The notes beneath the pieces were generated by a model. That model ran no database searches and was not told where the DNA came from. It worked only from the letters and a program-made list of their open reading frames with translations. A stretch of DNA of 14,893 nt from Candidatus Dadabacteria bacterium (lineage in GTDB: Bacteria > Desulfobacterota_D > UBA1144 > Nemesobacterales > CSP1-2): contig JAKEHC010000041.1 of NCBI GenBank assembly GCA_022615255.1, forward strand, positions 1 through 14,893, given 5' to 3'. This document shows positions 1 through 9,397 of this stretch, piece by piece. Each line of letters opens with the position of its first letter. Position 1 is the stretch's first letter. The position numbers and the translations under genes are program-made.

Positions 1-40
1 AAGCCAGAGGTCGCGGGTTCGAATCCCGCATCGCCCGCCA
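1..40 (+). tRNA. 3' part of a tRNA gene (5' half off-window); candidate left attachment site
   Basis: The window opens inside a tRNA gene at about tRNA position 37. Visible in order are the 3' strand of the anticodon stem (GCCAG, 3-7), a five-base variable loop (AGGTC, 8-12), a perfect five-pair T-stem with the TTCGAAT loop (13-29), the 3' acceptor strand ATCGCCC, discriminator G and an encoded CCA ending at 40. The acceptor 5' strand should be GGGCGAT, but it and the anticodon are outside the window, so the amino acid cannot be called. The same 40 bases recur at 14823-14862 in the same orientation. The T-arm here is intact, so this is probably the working gene end, rebuilt by an inserted element. 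Confidence 0.85.
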
Positions 41-205
41 ATGATTTCAGGAACTTACGGCTGTATGAACACCTCTCTTGTTATGGTTTATTTACAAGTA
101 CACTCAAACGCAACATCAATAGTTAATGAACACCTGTATAAGGCTAAGTGGCAAAATTGTGAGATTCCTGATGTTCATGGGATTATTTCTACAACTTGAG
201 TTATT
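41..205. other. Gene-free left flank with short repeats
   Basis: No credible ORF lies here. The ten-base string ATGAACACCT occurs twice as a direct repeat, at 65-74 and 126-135, 61 bases apart. Its core ATGAACA also occurs inverted at 172-178. TCTCTTGTTAT at 74-84 has an exact copy in the right flank at 14665-14675. A seven-base inverted repeat (TCAGGAA 47-53, TTCCTGA 165-171) is also present. I see no convincing hairpin plus T-run that would end the minus-strand operon after treZ. The repeats could be recombinase or regulator sites, but nothing proves it. Confidence 0.5.
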
Positions 206-2035
206 CTAAATTTCTGCCCTTTTATATGTAGCTAGACTAAACCCTCTTATAATTATTTCATCGCCAGAACTTATTTTCTCTGGAAGAAGGGTTCCAGGAC
301 CATTCCACATATTATCAGAAGAGTCTAAAACCCTCTTCCATTTTCCTTCAGAAGTAGAAACTTTAATCTTTTGTTCCTTTTTGTTAAGGTTGAAGATAGA
401 AAATATGTAACTGCTGTCTTTCCATCTTTCCATAAATAGGATCCTTTCTTTCTCAAGCCCCCAAACATCAAGGTTATCTTTGCTAAGATTCGAGAGCGCT
501 GGAATTTCTTTTCTTAACTTTATTAGACTCCTGTAGAAATCGAATAAGACCTTATGTTTTCCCTCTTTTCTTTTCTCCCAGTTTATTTTTGACCTTAAAA
601 ACGTCTCTATAGCCTGAGGGTCAGGTGGTTCTTCAGTCCAACCAAATGCTTTAAACTCTTCCTTTCTTCCTTTTCTCACAGCTTCAATGAGATCAGGATC
701 AGAATGGCTCGAAAAGTAAATGAAAGGGGCTTCCTCTCCATATTCCTCTCCCATGAAGAAAAGAGGAATAAAAGGAGAAAGAAGCACAAGACCTGCTGCA
801 AGCTTTAACCCCTCGAAAGAAACCAAGTTGGAAAGCCTTTCTCCGAGCATCCTGTTTCCTATCTGATCATGATTCTGAGAAAAGATAACAAATTGCTCTC
901 CGGGTCTATCCTTTGAAGAATTTCCATGCCTTCGTTTTCTGTATTTAGAATACACTCCTGAATAGACAAAGCCCTCCCTTAGGGATTTTACTAGGTTCTC
1001 TACTGTACCAAAATCAACGTAGTATCCCTTATCTTCCCCAGTAAGCAGGGTGTGAAGGGCGTGATGAAAGTCATCGGACCACTGAGAATCAACTCCATAT
1101 CCCCCTAGTTCTCTTGGTCTTATTACCTTTGCATCGTTTAAATTACTTTCAGCTATGAGATAAAATTTTCTCCCTTGCTGTTTTGAGAATTCCTGAACCC
1201 TTTCTGCAAGCTCTTCTAGAAAATGCTTGGCACTCATATCTAATATAGAGTGAATAGCATCGAGCCGAAGGGCATCTACGTGATAGTTCCTAAACCAGTA
1301 AAGGGCATTTTCTATAAAGATGTTTCTTACTTCATCACTATAGGCACCATCAAAGTTTATCGCCTTTCCCCAGGGAGTCTTATACCTTTCGGTGAAGTAT
1401 GGTCCGTAATCCGAGAAATAGTTTCCTTCAGGACCAAGATGATTGTAGACAACATCAAGTATGACTGCCATTCCTTTTTTATGACACTCATTCACAAGTC
1501 TTTTAAGTCCATCCGGCCCTCCATATGAATTTTGAACAGCAAAGGGATAAACTCCATCGTATCCCCAATTTCTTTCTCCTGGAAACTGGGCAACAGGCAT
1601 TAATTCTATAGCGTTAATCCCCACATCGCGAATTTCATCAAGTCTTGGGATTATGGCATCAAAGGTTCCTTCCTGTGTAAAGGTTCCAACATGAAGCTCA
1701 TACATTATCATTTGATGAATATTTATCCCCCACCATGCCCTATCTTCCCAATTGAATGATCTATGATCAATTACCTGAGACGGCTCATGAACCCCTTGGG
1801 GCTGGAAGTGAGATGCAGGATCGGGCCTTTCTTTCTCCCCTTCAAGTCTATAAAGATAAAGAGTTTCGAAAGAGAGACCCTTAACCACTGTTCTCCAATA
1901 CCCAAATCCATCTTTTTCCAGGGGAGTAATTTTCTCTTTAGGTGAAATTATCTTTAACTCTACCCTCTCCAAGAAAGGAGCCCAGACAACGAATGTGCAT
2001 TTTCCATCCTCCAAGTAGTTTGCCCCGATTCTCAT
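206..2035 (-). CDS. treZ: Malto-oligosyltrehalose trehalohydrolase (TreZ)
   Basis: Cytoplasmic GH13 hydrolase that cuts the terminal alpha-1,4 bond of maltooligosyltrehalose to release free trehalose, the last step of the TreX-TreY-TreZ route. The 609 residues match the usual family length. An N-terminal beta-sandwich domain (about 1-90, with the PDPASHFQPQGVH motif near 71-83) precedes the barrel. Visible motifs are YELHVGTFT (112-120), LDVVYNHLGPEGNY (193-206), the nucleophile Asp259 in LRLDAIH, acid/base Glu296 in LIAESN and Asp390 in SQNHDQIGNR. The start overlaps the glgB stop by one base (TAATG), with AAGGA eight bases upstream inside glgB, so translation is probably coupled. It is the last gene of the operon and lies far from treY, its usual partner. 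The QNHDQIGNR and LGPEGNY signatures favour TreZ over a branching enzyme. Confidence 0.93.
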   Translation of the reverse strand: MRIGANYLEDGKCTFVVWAPFLERVELKIISPKEKITPLEKDGFGYWRTVVKGLSFETLYLYRLEGEKERPDPASHFQPQGVHEPSQVIDHRSFNWEDRAWWGINIHQMIMYELHVGTFTQEGTFDAIIPRLDEIRDVGINAIELMPVAQFPGERNWGYDGVYPFAVQNSYGGPDGLKRLVNECHKKGMAVILDVVYNHLGPEGNYFSDYGPYFTERYKTPWGKAINFDGAYSDEVRNIFIENALYWFRNYHVDALRLDAIHSILDMSAKHFLEELAERVQEFSKQQGRKFYLIAESNLNDAKVIRPRELGGYGVDSQWSDDFHHALHTLLTGEDKGYYVDFGTVENLVKSLREGFVYSGVYSKYRKRRHGNSSKDRPGEQFVIFSQNHDQIGNRMLGERLSNLVSFEGLKLAAGLVLLSPFIPLFFMGEEYGEEAPFIYFSSHSDPDLIEAVRKGRKEEFKAFGWTEEPPDPQAIETFLRSKINWEKRKEGKHKVLFDFYRSLIKLRKEIPALSNLSKDNLDVWGLEKERILFMERWKDSSYIFSIFNLNKKEQKIKVSTSEGKWKRVLDSSDNMWNGPGTLLPEKISSGDEIIIRGFSLATYKRAEI

Positions 2036-3960
2036 TACCGATTTCCTTCGCTTTTGAACAACAGGACCCCAAGCGGAGGCAATGTCAGAGAAAGAGAATT
2101 GTACCTTCGATGACTAGGTATTGGTGTTGCTTCAACACCACCCATGTTTCCATGACCGCTCCCACCATATAACTTTGCATCACTGTTTAGAATTTCTTTC
2201 CAAAAACCATCTCGTGGGACACCTATCCTATAGTTATACCTAGGAACAGGAGTGAAATTGCAAACAACGAGTATTATATCGTTTGTACTTCTGCACTTTC
2301 TTATGAAGCTCACAATGCTTTGTTCCCAGTCTCGAAATTCTATCCACTCAAAACCCCCACTCTCGAAATCCAACTCATACAAGGCAGGCTCGGTTCTATA
2401 GAAGTGGTTAAGGTCTTTGGTCCACCTCTGGATTCCCTGATGAGGGGGATACTCGAGAAGATGCCAGTCTAGGCTTATCTCATGATACCACTCATTCAAC
2501 TGTCCAAACTCCCCTCCCATAAACAGGAGCTTCTTCCCAGGGTGCCCGTACATATACCCAAATAAAAGCTTGAGATTCGCGAACTTCTGCCAATCATCTC
2601 CGGGCATTTTCCTGATAAGAGAACCTTTTCCATAAACTACCTCATCGTGAGAAAGGGAAAGGACAAAGTTCTCCGAAAATGCGTACCAAATGCTGAAAGT
2701 GAGTTGGTTGTGGTGATACTTCCTGTGTATAGAGTCTGTTGAAAAATATTCTAATGTGTCGTGCATCCATCCCATGTTCCACTTCATGCCGAAGCCGAGG
2801 CCTCCAATATAGACTGGTCTCGAAACCATGGGCCATGCCGTTGACTCTTCAGCTATGGTCTCGACATCGGGGAATTCTCCATAAACTGCTTCGTTAAACC
2901 TTTTTAGAAAGCTTATAGCCTCAAGATTCTCTCTTCCTCCATACACATTAGGTATCCATTCCCCTTCTTTCTTCCCGTAGTCAAGGTAAAGAATTGATGC
3001 TACTGAATCCACCCTGAGTCCATCAAAATGGTATTTATCTAGCCAGAATAGGGCACTACTGATGAGGAAGGCCCTCACTTCGTTTCGGCTATGGTTAAAA
3101 ATGTAGCTATTCCACTCTGGATGAAAACCCTTCTTGGGGTCCGCATGCTCATAGAGGTGTGTGCCATCAAAATAGATAAGTCCATACTCGTTATCAGGAA
3201 AATGAGAAGGCACCCAATCGAGAATAACACCTATTCCATTTTGATGAAGATAATCAATCAAGTACATGAGATCCTGTGGAGTCCCGTACCTGCTTGTAGG
3301 AGAAAAGTATCCTAAGCTCTCATATCCCCAAGAGCCATAGAAGGGATGCTCCATAACTGGTAAAAATTCAACATGGGTAAATCCCATCTCCTTTACGTAA
3401 TCCGCAAGGTAATGGGCAATTTCTCTGTAATTAAGAATCCTGTTCCCCTCTTCTGGAACCCGTCTCCATGAGCCAAGATGAACCTCATATACGGAAAAAG
3501 GCGCATTAAGCGCATTATACTTATGCCTGTTTTTCATCCATTCATTATCCTTCCATTCATAACTTAGATCCCACACAACAGAAGCCGTTTTGGGAGGAGT
3601 TTCAGAGAGAAATGCAAAAGGATCGGCTTTGTCAACACTGTAGTTGTTGTATCTTGAAACTATGCGATACTTGTAGATTGTTCCATTCTTAATGCCTGGA
3701 ACGAATCCTTCATTTATACCCGAGCCGTCCCCCCTTACGATGAGAGGACAAGACTCTGGGTCCCAGTTGTTAAAGTCTCCTATGACTGAAACCCTTTCCG
3801 CGTTTGGAGCCCATACGGAAAAGTATGTTCCCTGAACTCCGTCAACCGTCATGGGGTGAGAGCCGAGTTTGTTGTAAAGTTTGAAATGACTCCCTTCCTT
3901 AAAGAGATATACGTCGTGGCCTGTAAGAGGGCTTATGCCGTATATTACACTTACTTTCAT
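2035..3960 (-). CDS. glgB: 1,4-alpha-glucan branching enzyme (GlgB)
   Basis: Cuts an alpha-1,4 glucan chain and rejoins the piece through an alpha-1,6 bond, creating branches and new non-reducing ends for GlgE. The 641 residues lie within the GlgB range. A CBM48 domain covers about 30-125 (FSVWAPNAERVSVIGDFNNW near 47-66). The GH13 barrel follows, with YEVHLGSW (158-165), the nucleophile Asp318 in GLRVDSV, acid/base Glu371 in IAEEST and Asp439 in LSHDEVVYGKGS, all diagnostic of branching enzymes. The C-terminal beta domain ends near the small GVLLF motif. The gene starts 8 bases after the treS-maltokinase stop, with GAGGG (3973-3977) as a possible ribosome site. Its stop shares one base with the treZ start. 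Its place directly after the maltokinase fits the GlgE pathway, where GlgB is the usual partner. Confidence 0.95.
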   Translation of the reverse strand: MKVSVIYGISPLTGHDVYLFKEGSHFKLYNKLGSHPMTVDGVQGTYFSVWAPNAERVSVIGDFNNWDPESCPLIVRGDGSGINEGFVPGIKNGTIYKYRIVSRYNNYSVDKADPFAFLSETPPKTASVVWDLSYEWKDNEWMKNRHKYNALNAPFSVYEVHLGSWRRVPEEGNRILNYREIAHYLADYVKEMGFTHVEFLPVMEHPFYGSWGYESLGYFSPTSRYGTPQDLMYLIDYLHQNGIGVILDWVPSHFPDNEYGLIYFDGTHLYEHADPKKGFHPEWNSYIFNHSRNEVRAFLISSALFWLDKYHFDGLRVDSVASILYLDYGKKEGEWIPNVYGGRENLEAISFLKRFNEAVYGEFPDVETIAEESTAWPMVSRPVYIGGLGFGMKWNMGWMHDTLEYFSTDSIHRKYHHNQLTFSIWYAFSENFVLSLSHDEVVYGKGSLIRKMPGDDWQKFANLKLLFGYMYGHPGKKLLFMGGEFGQLNEWYHEISLDWHLLEYPPHQGIQRWTKDLNHFYRTEPALYELDFESGGFEWIEFRDWEQSIVSFIRKCRSTNDIILVVCNFTPVPRYNYRIGVPRDGFWKEILNSDAKLYGGSGHGNMGGVEATPIPSHRRYNSLSLTLPPLGVLLFKSEGNR

Positions 3961-3968
3961 CGACTTTA

Positions 3969-6900
3969 TTAACCCTCTAGTAAATTTTTAATCCCTTTAA
4001 TGGGAATAATCACCCAGTCAGGACGACTATTTAATTCATAACCAAGCTCATAAATTGCCTTTTCTAGAAGGTATGCCCTAAGCATTATATTGAGCTCATC
4101 TCTATCTCTTGGTATAAAAGGGGCGTCCTTTACCGTATCAAGGTAAGACCTTAAAAATACTCCTGAAATATATTTATACCAGAGATCAGCCCACGGTTCC
4201 AACTTTGGGAGCCCCTCGGGTTTAACATGTTCGTGTTTGAGAAGTGAGTTATAGGCTGCGTAGTGATAGGACCTTATCATGCCTGCCACATCCTTTAGGG
4301 GCGATCTTTTTAGTCTCCTTTCGCTTAAAGCCCTGGCAGGTTCTCCTTCAAAGTCAATGATAACAAAATCTTTTCCGGTATAGAGGACTTGCCCCAGGTG
4401 ATAATCCCCGTGGACTCTTATCTTCATCGCCGATATCTTTTTCTTAAAAAGAGACTTAAAACGCCCTATTATTTCTTTCTGAGAACCCAACATCTCAGCA
4501 GCTGCCTCTTTTTGAGTTTCTTTTATGTTTTTTAAATTTTTCCTGAGAATTTCAAAAACCCTTTTAGTAAGGCTTTCCATGGATTGATATACGGATCTCT
4601 GATAATGAACTGAGAAAGGCTCTGGTGCGAAATTTGGATCCTCTGTATCGGAAGAAAGCGAAAGGTGAAGCTCACCCGTTCTTTTTCCTAAGAGCCTTGT
4701 CATTTCTAGATATACGCCCCCTATTAATTCCAAAAAAAGCTTTGGTGTCTCTTGGTAAGCTATCTCTAAAAGCGAAGAAGGAGCTTTTGGTATATCTCCG
4801 ATTTCCCTCTTTTTTGAAAGCACCCTCTCAAAATATCCTCTTAGCGAATCAATCGTGTATGTCCATGCATCCCCCTGATTAGAGACAAAAGACTGAAGCA
4901 TGCCAATAATCATCGGCTGGAAACCCGATCCTTCGCTATCATTCAGGACAATGTCTCGTTTATACTCTATGGCTCCTGCAAAGGGCGGAATGTTAGCGAA
5001 TGATACCTCCTCGGTAAGAAACCTTGTAATTTCAAGATCAGGGTTTATTCCTTCGTCAAGACGCCGAATGAGTTTAAAGAAAAACCTTTTCCCATATAGA
5101 ATGGATGTATTACTTTGCTCTGCTTTAAGAACCTGAGATTTTTCTAGGTTATGCTCACGATTAAAGTTTTTAAAAAATTTTCCGTGATGGGCGCTGAGGT
5201 GCCCATGAAGTCCTTTGATGCTGTGTCTTCCTGAAATTATCCAAAAGAGATTTTTATGAAATTCCTCGCTATAGACACCATCGTGTATGGCTCCCCTATC
5301 CTTAATTAGCGCAACAACTGCCTGAGGACTTTCTTTAGTAACCTTTTCCGCCTCATTTCCTGAGGAAAAAGACAGGGGGAGGAGGTACACATCAGGTAAG
5401 CCTTCAGTGTAACGAACCTCAAGAAATAGGAGCCGTGTAACAGAGGGGTCTTCCCCTATGCTAATGTTTTCAACTATTTCAACCTGCTGGATACTCCGCG
5501 CCTTACCAATAAACCATCTACAATTTTCTATATAGGAAGGCAATATTTCTCCCTCTAATTTCTCTTTTGTTTTTCCTTCAAAAACCATCTCCCAGCTTCC
5601 GCTCAAGCTCAGTTCTGGAATAGTTAGTCTCTTCTGAGTGGTTATAACCTCTTCTTTCTTGCGGATCAAAAACCAGTAATAATCATGAAAGCCTAGGGTA
5701 AAAACATATGGAGAATCCTTTATAGCGGGAAACCTATTTCTGCTGAATACCTCTTCCAGAATGCATCCCGAAAACTTTGAAAGGTCAAGTTCAGCTACCT
5801 GAGAAAATCGTGAGAGGTTGACTACTACGAGTATAGTCTCATCCTTGTACTGACGTATGAATGCGAGCACCTTTGGATTGTCTGAATGGAGGAATTCGAT
5901 ACTTCCCCTTCCAAAGGCCTTAAAACGCTTTCTCATCGCCATAACTCGCCTCATCCACCAAAGAAGGGATGTTTGATTCCTCTCCTGGTTCTCTACATTA
6001 ATAGCCTCATAGTGATACTCCGGGTCTATAATGATAGGGAGGTAGAGTTTTTGGGGGTTTGCACCAGAGAAACCAGCGTTTCTATCTGCACTCCACTGCA
6101 TTGGAGTCCTGACACCGTTTCTATCCCCAAGGTAATAATTGTCTCCCTGACCGATTTCATCTCCATAATATATAACGGGAGTTCCAGGTAGAGAGAAGAG
6201 TAGGGTATTCATGATCTCTATCTTTCTCCTATGGTTCTCAAGAAGGGGTGCCAGACGCCGGCGAATTCCGAGATTTATCCTCGCACTGGGGTCTCTTGCA
6301 TAAACCCTGTACATGTAGTCCCTTTCTTCGTCTGTTACCATCTCCAGTGTGAGTTCATCGTGGTTTCTCAAGAAAAGTGCCCACTGGCATATCTCTGGTA
6401 TCGGAGGGGTCTGTTCAAATATATCAATTATCGGGAATCTATCCTCCATCCAGAAGGACAGGAACATTCTAGGCATCAAAGGGAAATGAAATGCCTTATG
6501 ACACATATCTCCTTCCCCAAAGTAGACAACTGCATCCTCTGGCCATTGGTTTGCCTCTGCAAGAATCATTCTATTCTTAAATTTGCTGTCAATGTGAGCC
6601 CTGAGCTTCTTTAAGAATTCATGAGTTTCTGGCAGATTTTCACAGCTTGTTCCCTCTCTTTCAAATAAGTATGGAATTGCATCTAGACGTAGTCCGTCAA
6701 CTCCCATATCCAACCAGTGATCCATGACTCTAAACATTTCCTTCTGAACATGAGTGCTATCGTAGTTTAAATCAGGCTGATGAGAGTAAAAGCGATGCCA
6801 GAAGTAAGCCTTCGCAACAGGGTCCCACGCCCAGTTTGATGTCTCAAAGTCCTTGAATATTATCCTTGCATCTTTATACCTTTCGGGCGTATCGCTCCAT

Positions 6901-7310
6901 ACATAAAAGTCTCTCCATTTGGAACCGGGTTTTGCTCTTCTTGATTTCTGAAACCAGGTATGTTGGTCTGAGGTGTGATTTAATACAAGCTCAGCAATAA
7001 CCCTTATCCCTTTTCTATGAGCTTCCCTTAAAAACTCTTTAAAATCTCTTAAAGTCCCATAACCGGGATGGATATTAAAGTAATCCGCTATATCGTACCC
7101 ATCATCCTTTAGAGGAGATGGATAAAATGGAAGAAGCCATATGGCAGTTACTCCAAGGTCCTCAAGATAATCCAACTTTTGAGTAAGGCCTTTAAAATCC
7201 CCTATTCCATCGCCATTGCTATCATAAAAGGCCTTGATATGCAATTCATAAATTATGGCATCCTTGTACCAGAGGGGATCGTCGTCAAGATAAATTCCGT
7301 TCTGAGGCAT
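3969..7310 (-). CDS. treS: Trehalose synthase-maltokinase fusion (TreS-Mak/Pep2)
   Basis: One 1113-residue protein carries two consecutive steps of the GlgE pathway. Residues about 1-550 are TreS, a GH13 isomerase converting trehalose to maltose: YELHIKAFYDSNGDGIGDF (21-39), nucleophile Asp210 in GLRLDAIPYL, acid/base Glu252 in LAEANQWP and Asp318 in LRNHDELTLE. Residues about 565-1113 are maltokinase, which phosphorylates maltose with ATP to maltose 1-phosphate: Lys746 in FFFKLIRR (probable ATP site), the catalytic loop HGDYHLGQV (967-975, Asp969) and IIDFEGEPAR (984-993). Fusions of this size are a known architecture and let maltose pass directly to the kinase. The start has a strong AAGGAG site eight bases upstream. 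A 78-base gap separates it from glgE and contains repeats. Both active sites look intact. Confidence 0.95.
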   Translation of the reverse strand: MPQNGIYLDDDPLWYKDAIIYELHIKAFYDSNGDGIGDFKGLTQKLDYLEDLGVTAIWLLPFYPSPLKDDGYDIADYFNIHPGYGTLRDFKEFLREAHRKGIRVIAELVLNHTSDQHTWFQKSRRAKPGSKWRDFYVWSDTPERYKDARIIFKDFETSNWAWDPVAKAYFWHRFYSHQPDLNYDSTHVQKEMFRVMDHWLDMGVDGLRLDAIPYLFEREGTSCENLPETHEFLKKLRAHIDSKFKNRMILAEANQWPEDAVVYFGEGDMCHKAFHFPLMPRMFLSFWMEDRFPIIDIFEQTPPIPEICQWALFLRNHDELTLEMVTDEERDYMYRVYARDPSARINLGIRRRLAPLLENHRRKIEIMNTLLFSLPGTPVIYYGDEIGQGDNYYLGDRNGVRTPMQWSADRNAGFSGANPQKLYLPIIIDPEYHYEAINVENQERNQTSLLWWMRRVMAMRKRFKAFGRGSIEFLHSDNPKVLAFIRQYKDETILVVVNLSRFSQVAELDLSKFSGCILEEVFSRNRFPAIKDSPYVFTLGFHDYYWFLIRKKEEVITTQKRLTIPELSLSGSWEMVFEGKTKEKLEGEILPSYIENCRWFIGKARSIQQVEIVENISIGEDPSVTRLLFLEVRYTEGLPDVYLLPLSFSSGNEAEKVTKESPQAVVALIKDRGAIHDGVYSEEFHKNLFWIISGRHSIKGLHGHLSAHHGKFFKNFNREHNLEKSQVLKAEQSNTSILYGKRFFFKLIRRLDEGINPDLEITRFLTEEVSFANIPPFAGAIEYKRDIVLNDSEGSGFQPMIIGMLQSFVSNQGDAWTYTIDSLRGYFERVLSKKREIGDIPKAPSSLLEIAYQETPKLFLELIGGVYLEMTRLLGKRTGELHLSLSSDTEDPNFAPEPFSVHYQRSVYQSMESLTKRVFEILRKNLKNIKETQKEAAAEMLGSQKEIIGRFKSLFKKKISAMKIRVHGDYHLGQVLYTGKDFVIIDFEGEPARALSERRLKRSPLKDVAGMIRSYHYAAYNSLLKHEHVKPEGLPKLEPWADLWYKYISGVFLRSYLDTVKDAPFIPRDRDELNIMLRAYLLEKAIYELGYELNSRPDWVIIPIKGIKNLLEG

Positions 7311-7318
7311 TAAGTAGT

Positions 7319-7324
7319 CTCCTT
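7319..7324 (-). promoter_or_regulatory. Strong ribosome binding site for treS-mak
   Basis: The minus strand reads AAGGAG here, followed by an eight-base spacer and the ATG at 7310. This is the best Shine-Dalgarno match in the operon and fixes the start. It is consistent with independent translation start after the 78-base gap. Confidence 0.75.
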
Positions 7325-7380
7325 ATTCGTGGTTCGTGACTCAGAATTCGTGATTCGGTCCACGATACAAGTATCACGAT
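7325..7380. repeat. Cluster of TTCGTG-type short repeats and a near-palindrome between glgE and treS-mak
   Basis: TTCGTG occurs at 7326-7331, 7333-7338 and 7347-7352, with a shortened ATTCG at 7353-7357. It is followed by CACGAT at 7361-7366 and again at 7375-7380, flanking the near-palindrome GATACAAGTATC (7364-7375). CACGAT and CACGAA-like strings are partly the reverse complement of the TTCGTG units, so the whole gap is built from one short motif in both orientations. It looks like a simple dispersed repeat inserted or expanded between two genes. It could form hairpins in the transcript. Confidence 0.6.
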
Positions 7381-7388
7381 CCGCGAAC

Positions 7389-9371
7389 TTACATAAAATA
7401 GTCAAAATCCGTCTCCCTTTTCAATCTTTTCTTGACCCTCAAAATATGGGCAGGAAGAATTTGGGGATTGAGCTCTATATAATTTCTTTCTCCATGCCAG
7501 ATGTACTTGTCCTCGCTCAAAAGGTCATGAACGAGGTATGGTTGAGTGGGGTCTATGCCCAGCTCATTAATAGGCACTCTTACCCAGCCGGATTGAGTAT
7601 GATACGGATCAAGATTTAACACAACGAATATTATGTTTGATAAGTCTTCCGTTGATTTTCCGTAAAAGAGAAGATATTCGTTATCCACTTCGTAAAATTT
7701 CAGGTTACGTGTCATCTGAAGTGCAGGGTTTTCCTTCCTTATCTTATTGACCCTTGCTATGAAGTCTCTTAGATTTCCTGGCTGTTCCAAATCCCACTCC
7801 TTTATTTCATACTTTTCCGAGTTCATATACTCTTCTTTTCCGGGTAGCGCCTCACTCACGCAGAGCTCAAAAGCGGGTCCGTAGATACCATAGCTAGACG
7901 AAAGGGTTGCAGCAAGCACAAGCCGCATCATAAAAGCTGGTCTTCCACCAAACTGCAAGTGTTCTGGAAGGATGTCCGGTGTGTTGGGCCAGAAGTTCGG
8001 TCTAAAATACTCACCAACCTCTGTCTGCGTGAGTTCTGTAAGATATCCTGTAAATTCTTTCTTCGTATTTCTCCATGTGAAGTAGGTATAAGACTGTGTA
8101 AATCCCAGTTTGGCAAGATTATACATGACCTTTGGTCTTGTGAATGCTTCTGAGAGGAAAATAATATCCGGGTACTTTCCCTTTATTTCCTTTATAAGCC
8201 ACTCCCAGAAAGAAAATGGTTTTGTATGAGGGTTATCAACCCTAAATATCCTAACACCTTTTTCAATCCAGAAAACCACTATGCTCTTCAGTTCCTCCCA
8301 TAATTCCTGCCGATTGTCTGTTTCAAAGTTTAGTGGAAGCACATCTTCGTATTTTTTGGGGGGATTCTCAGCGTACTGAACTGTTCCATCAGGACGCCAT
8401 CTGAACCACTCTGGATGCTCTTTAACGTAAGGATGATTAGGGGAACATTGAAACGCTAAGTCTATGGCAATATCTATTCCATAACCTTTAGCCTTATTAA
8501 CTAATCTCTCGAAGTCTTCAAAGCTTCCAAGCTTGGGATGAATCGCCTTATGACCGCCTTCTTCTCCCCCTATTGCCCAAGGGCTGCCTATGTCATCCAG
8601 GTTAGCCTGGGGTAAGTTATTCTTCCCTTTACGATTAGCCTTTCCAATTGGATGGATAGGTGGCAGGTATAAAATATCAAAGCCCATTCTTTCTATTTCA
8701 GGAAGAAGCCTCTCACAATCTTTAAAGGTTCCGTGTTTACCCGGTTCAGGAGAGCATGACCTTGGAAAGCATTCATACCATGTGCTAAAAAGGGCTTTCT
8801 CTCTGTCCACAAGAGCAGCGAGGTCCCTCCCGTAACTTGTGGCGAACCTCCTATCTGGATATTTATCCATAAGTTCTGTGAGTTCTTCATCAAGAGCAAC
8901 TGAGAGTGCTTTTTCTATATCCGCTTCTTTTAAAAGGTTACTAAATTCCATGAGTTTTCTTTTATCCCTTCCTGATGCTCTTTTTGACCCTTCTTCGATT
9001 TGCTGAATCCCTATTAGGAGATCAAATTTAATCTCTTGATCTGCATCGAATTTCTTTTTAATACCCTTCTGCCAAGTTCTGAAATGATCAACCCATCCTT
9101 CTAGCGTGTAATAATAAATTCCAATTTTCTTAACAATAAACTCCGCCCTCCATCTATCGTTCTCCATAAATTTCATTGGAATCTCTTTCCAATTCATTTC
9201 CTCTTCTTCTTTATAAAGAAGCCTAGCCGAAACCGAATCGTGGCCATCCGTAAGGATATCCGCCTCAACTAAAACCTTTTCCCCCACGACCCTTTTTACA
9301 GGAAAGTGTCCACAATCAATTTCTGGTTTTACATTCTCTATTATGATCCTTTTTCTTCCTTCATGCATCAT
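7389..9371 (-). CDS. glgE: Alpha-1,4-glucan:maltose-1-phosphate maltosyltransferase (GlgE)
   Basis: Transfers maltosyl units from maltose 1-phosphate to the non-reducing end of alpha-1,4 glucan and releases phosphate, the polymerising step of the GlgE pathway. The 660 residues match the family. The N-terminal domain has the typical start IENVKPEIDCGHFPVKR (11-27), then a helical insert (about 115-190) and the GH13 barrel. Key motifs are LYLPPIHPIGKANRKGKNN (234-252), the nucleophile Asp379 in IFRVDNPHTKP, acid/base Glu408 in FLSEAFTRP and Asp466 in NTPDIL. This combination is specific to GlgE (GH13_3). The ATG at 9371 has no clear Shine-Dalgarno site. The family alignment still requires a start here, since the conserved N-terminus begins within ten residues. 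It lies 70 bases after treY. Confidence 0.95.
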   Translation of the reverse strand: MMHEGRKRIIIENVKPEIDCGHFPVKRVVGEKVLVEADILTDGHDSVSARLLYKEEEEMNWKEIPMKFMENDRWRAEFIVKKIGIYYYTLEGWVDHFRTWQKGIKKKFDADQEIKFDLLIGIQQIEEGSKRASGRDKRKLMEFSNLLKEADIEKALSVALDEELTELMDKYPDRRFATSYGRDLAALVDREKALFSTWYECFPRSCSPEPGKHGTFKDCERLLPEIERMGFDILYLPPIHPIGKANRKGKNNLPQANLDDIGSPWAIGGEEGGHKAIHPKLGSFEDFERLVNKAKGYGIDIAIDLAFQCSPNHPYVKEHPEWFRWRPDGTVQYAENPPKKYEDVLPLNFETDNRQELWEELKSIVVFWIEKGVRIFRVDNPHTKPFSFWEWLIKEIKGKYPDIIFLSEAFTRPKVMYNLAKLGFTQSYTYFTWRNTKKEFTGYLTELTQTEVGEYFRPNFWPNTPDILPEHLQFGGRPAFMMRLVLAATLSSSYGIYGPAFELCVSEALPGKEEYMNSEKYEIKEWDLEQPGNLRDFIARVNKIRKENPALQMTRNLKFYEVDNEYLLFYGKSTEDLSNIIFVVLNLDPYHTQSGWVRVPINELGIDPTQPYLVHDLLSEDKYIWHGERNYIELNPQILPAHILRVKKRLKRETDFDYFM

Positions 9372-9397
9372 AAAAAGTGATTTTATCAGGCGAAGTT

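Noticed and set aside
41..205. Rho-independent terminator for the operon after treZ
   Set aside because: No GC-containing hairpin followed by a T-run on the minus strand was found.
2035..3960. Whether glgB and treZ might be swapped or be two branching enzymes
   Set aside because: SHDEVVYGKGS and IAEEST are branching-enzyme motifs, while QNHDQIGNR and LGPEGNY fit TreZ.
6231..6614. 127-residue plus-strand ORF
   Set aside because: It lies wholly antisense to the well-supported treS barrel and shows no protein family features. The other plus-strand ORFs inside genes were dismissed for the same reason.
7325..7380. CRISPR-like array
   Set aside because: The units are six to eight bases with irregular spacing and no unique spacers; no array is seen anywhere in the window.
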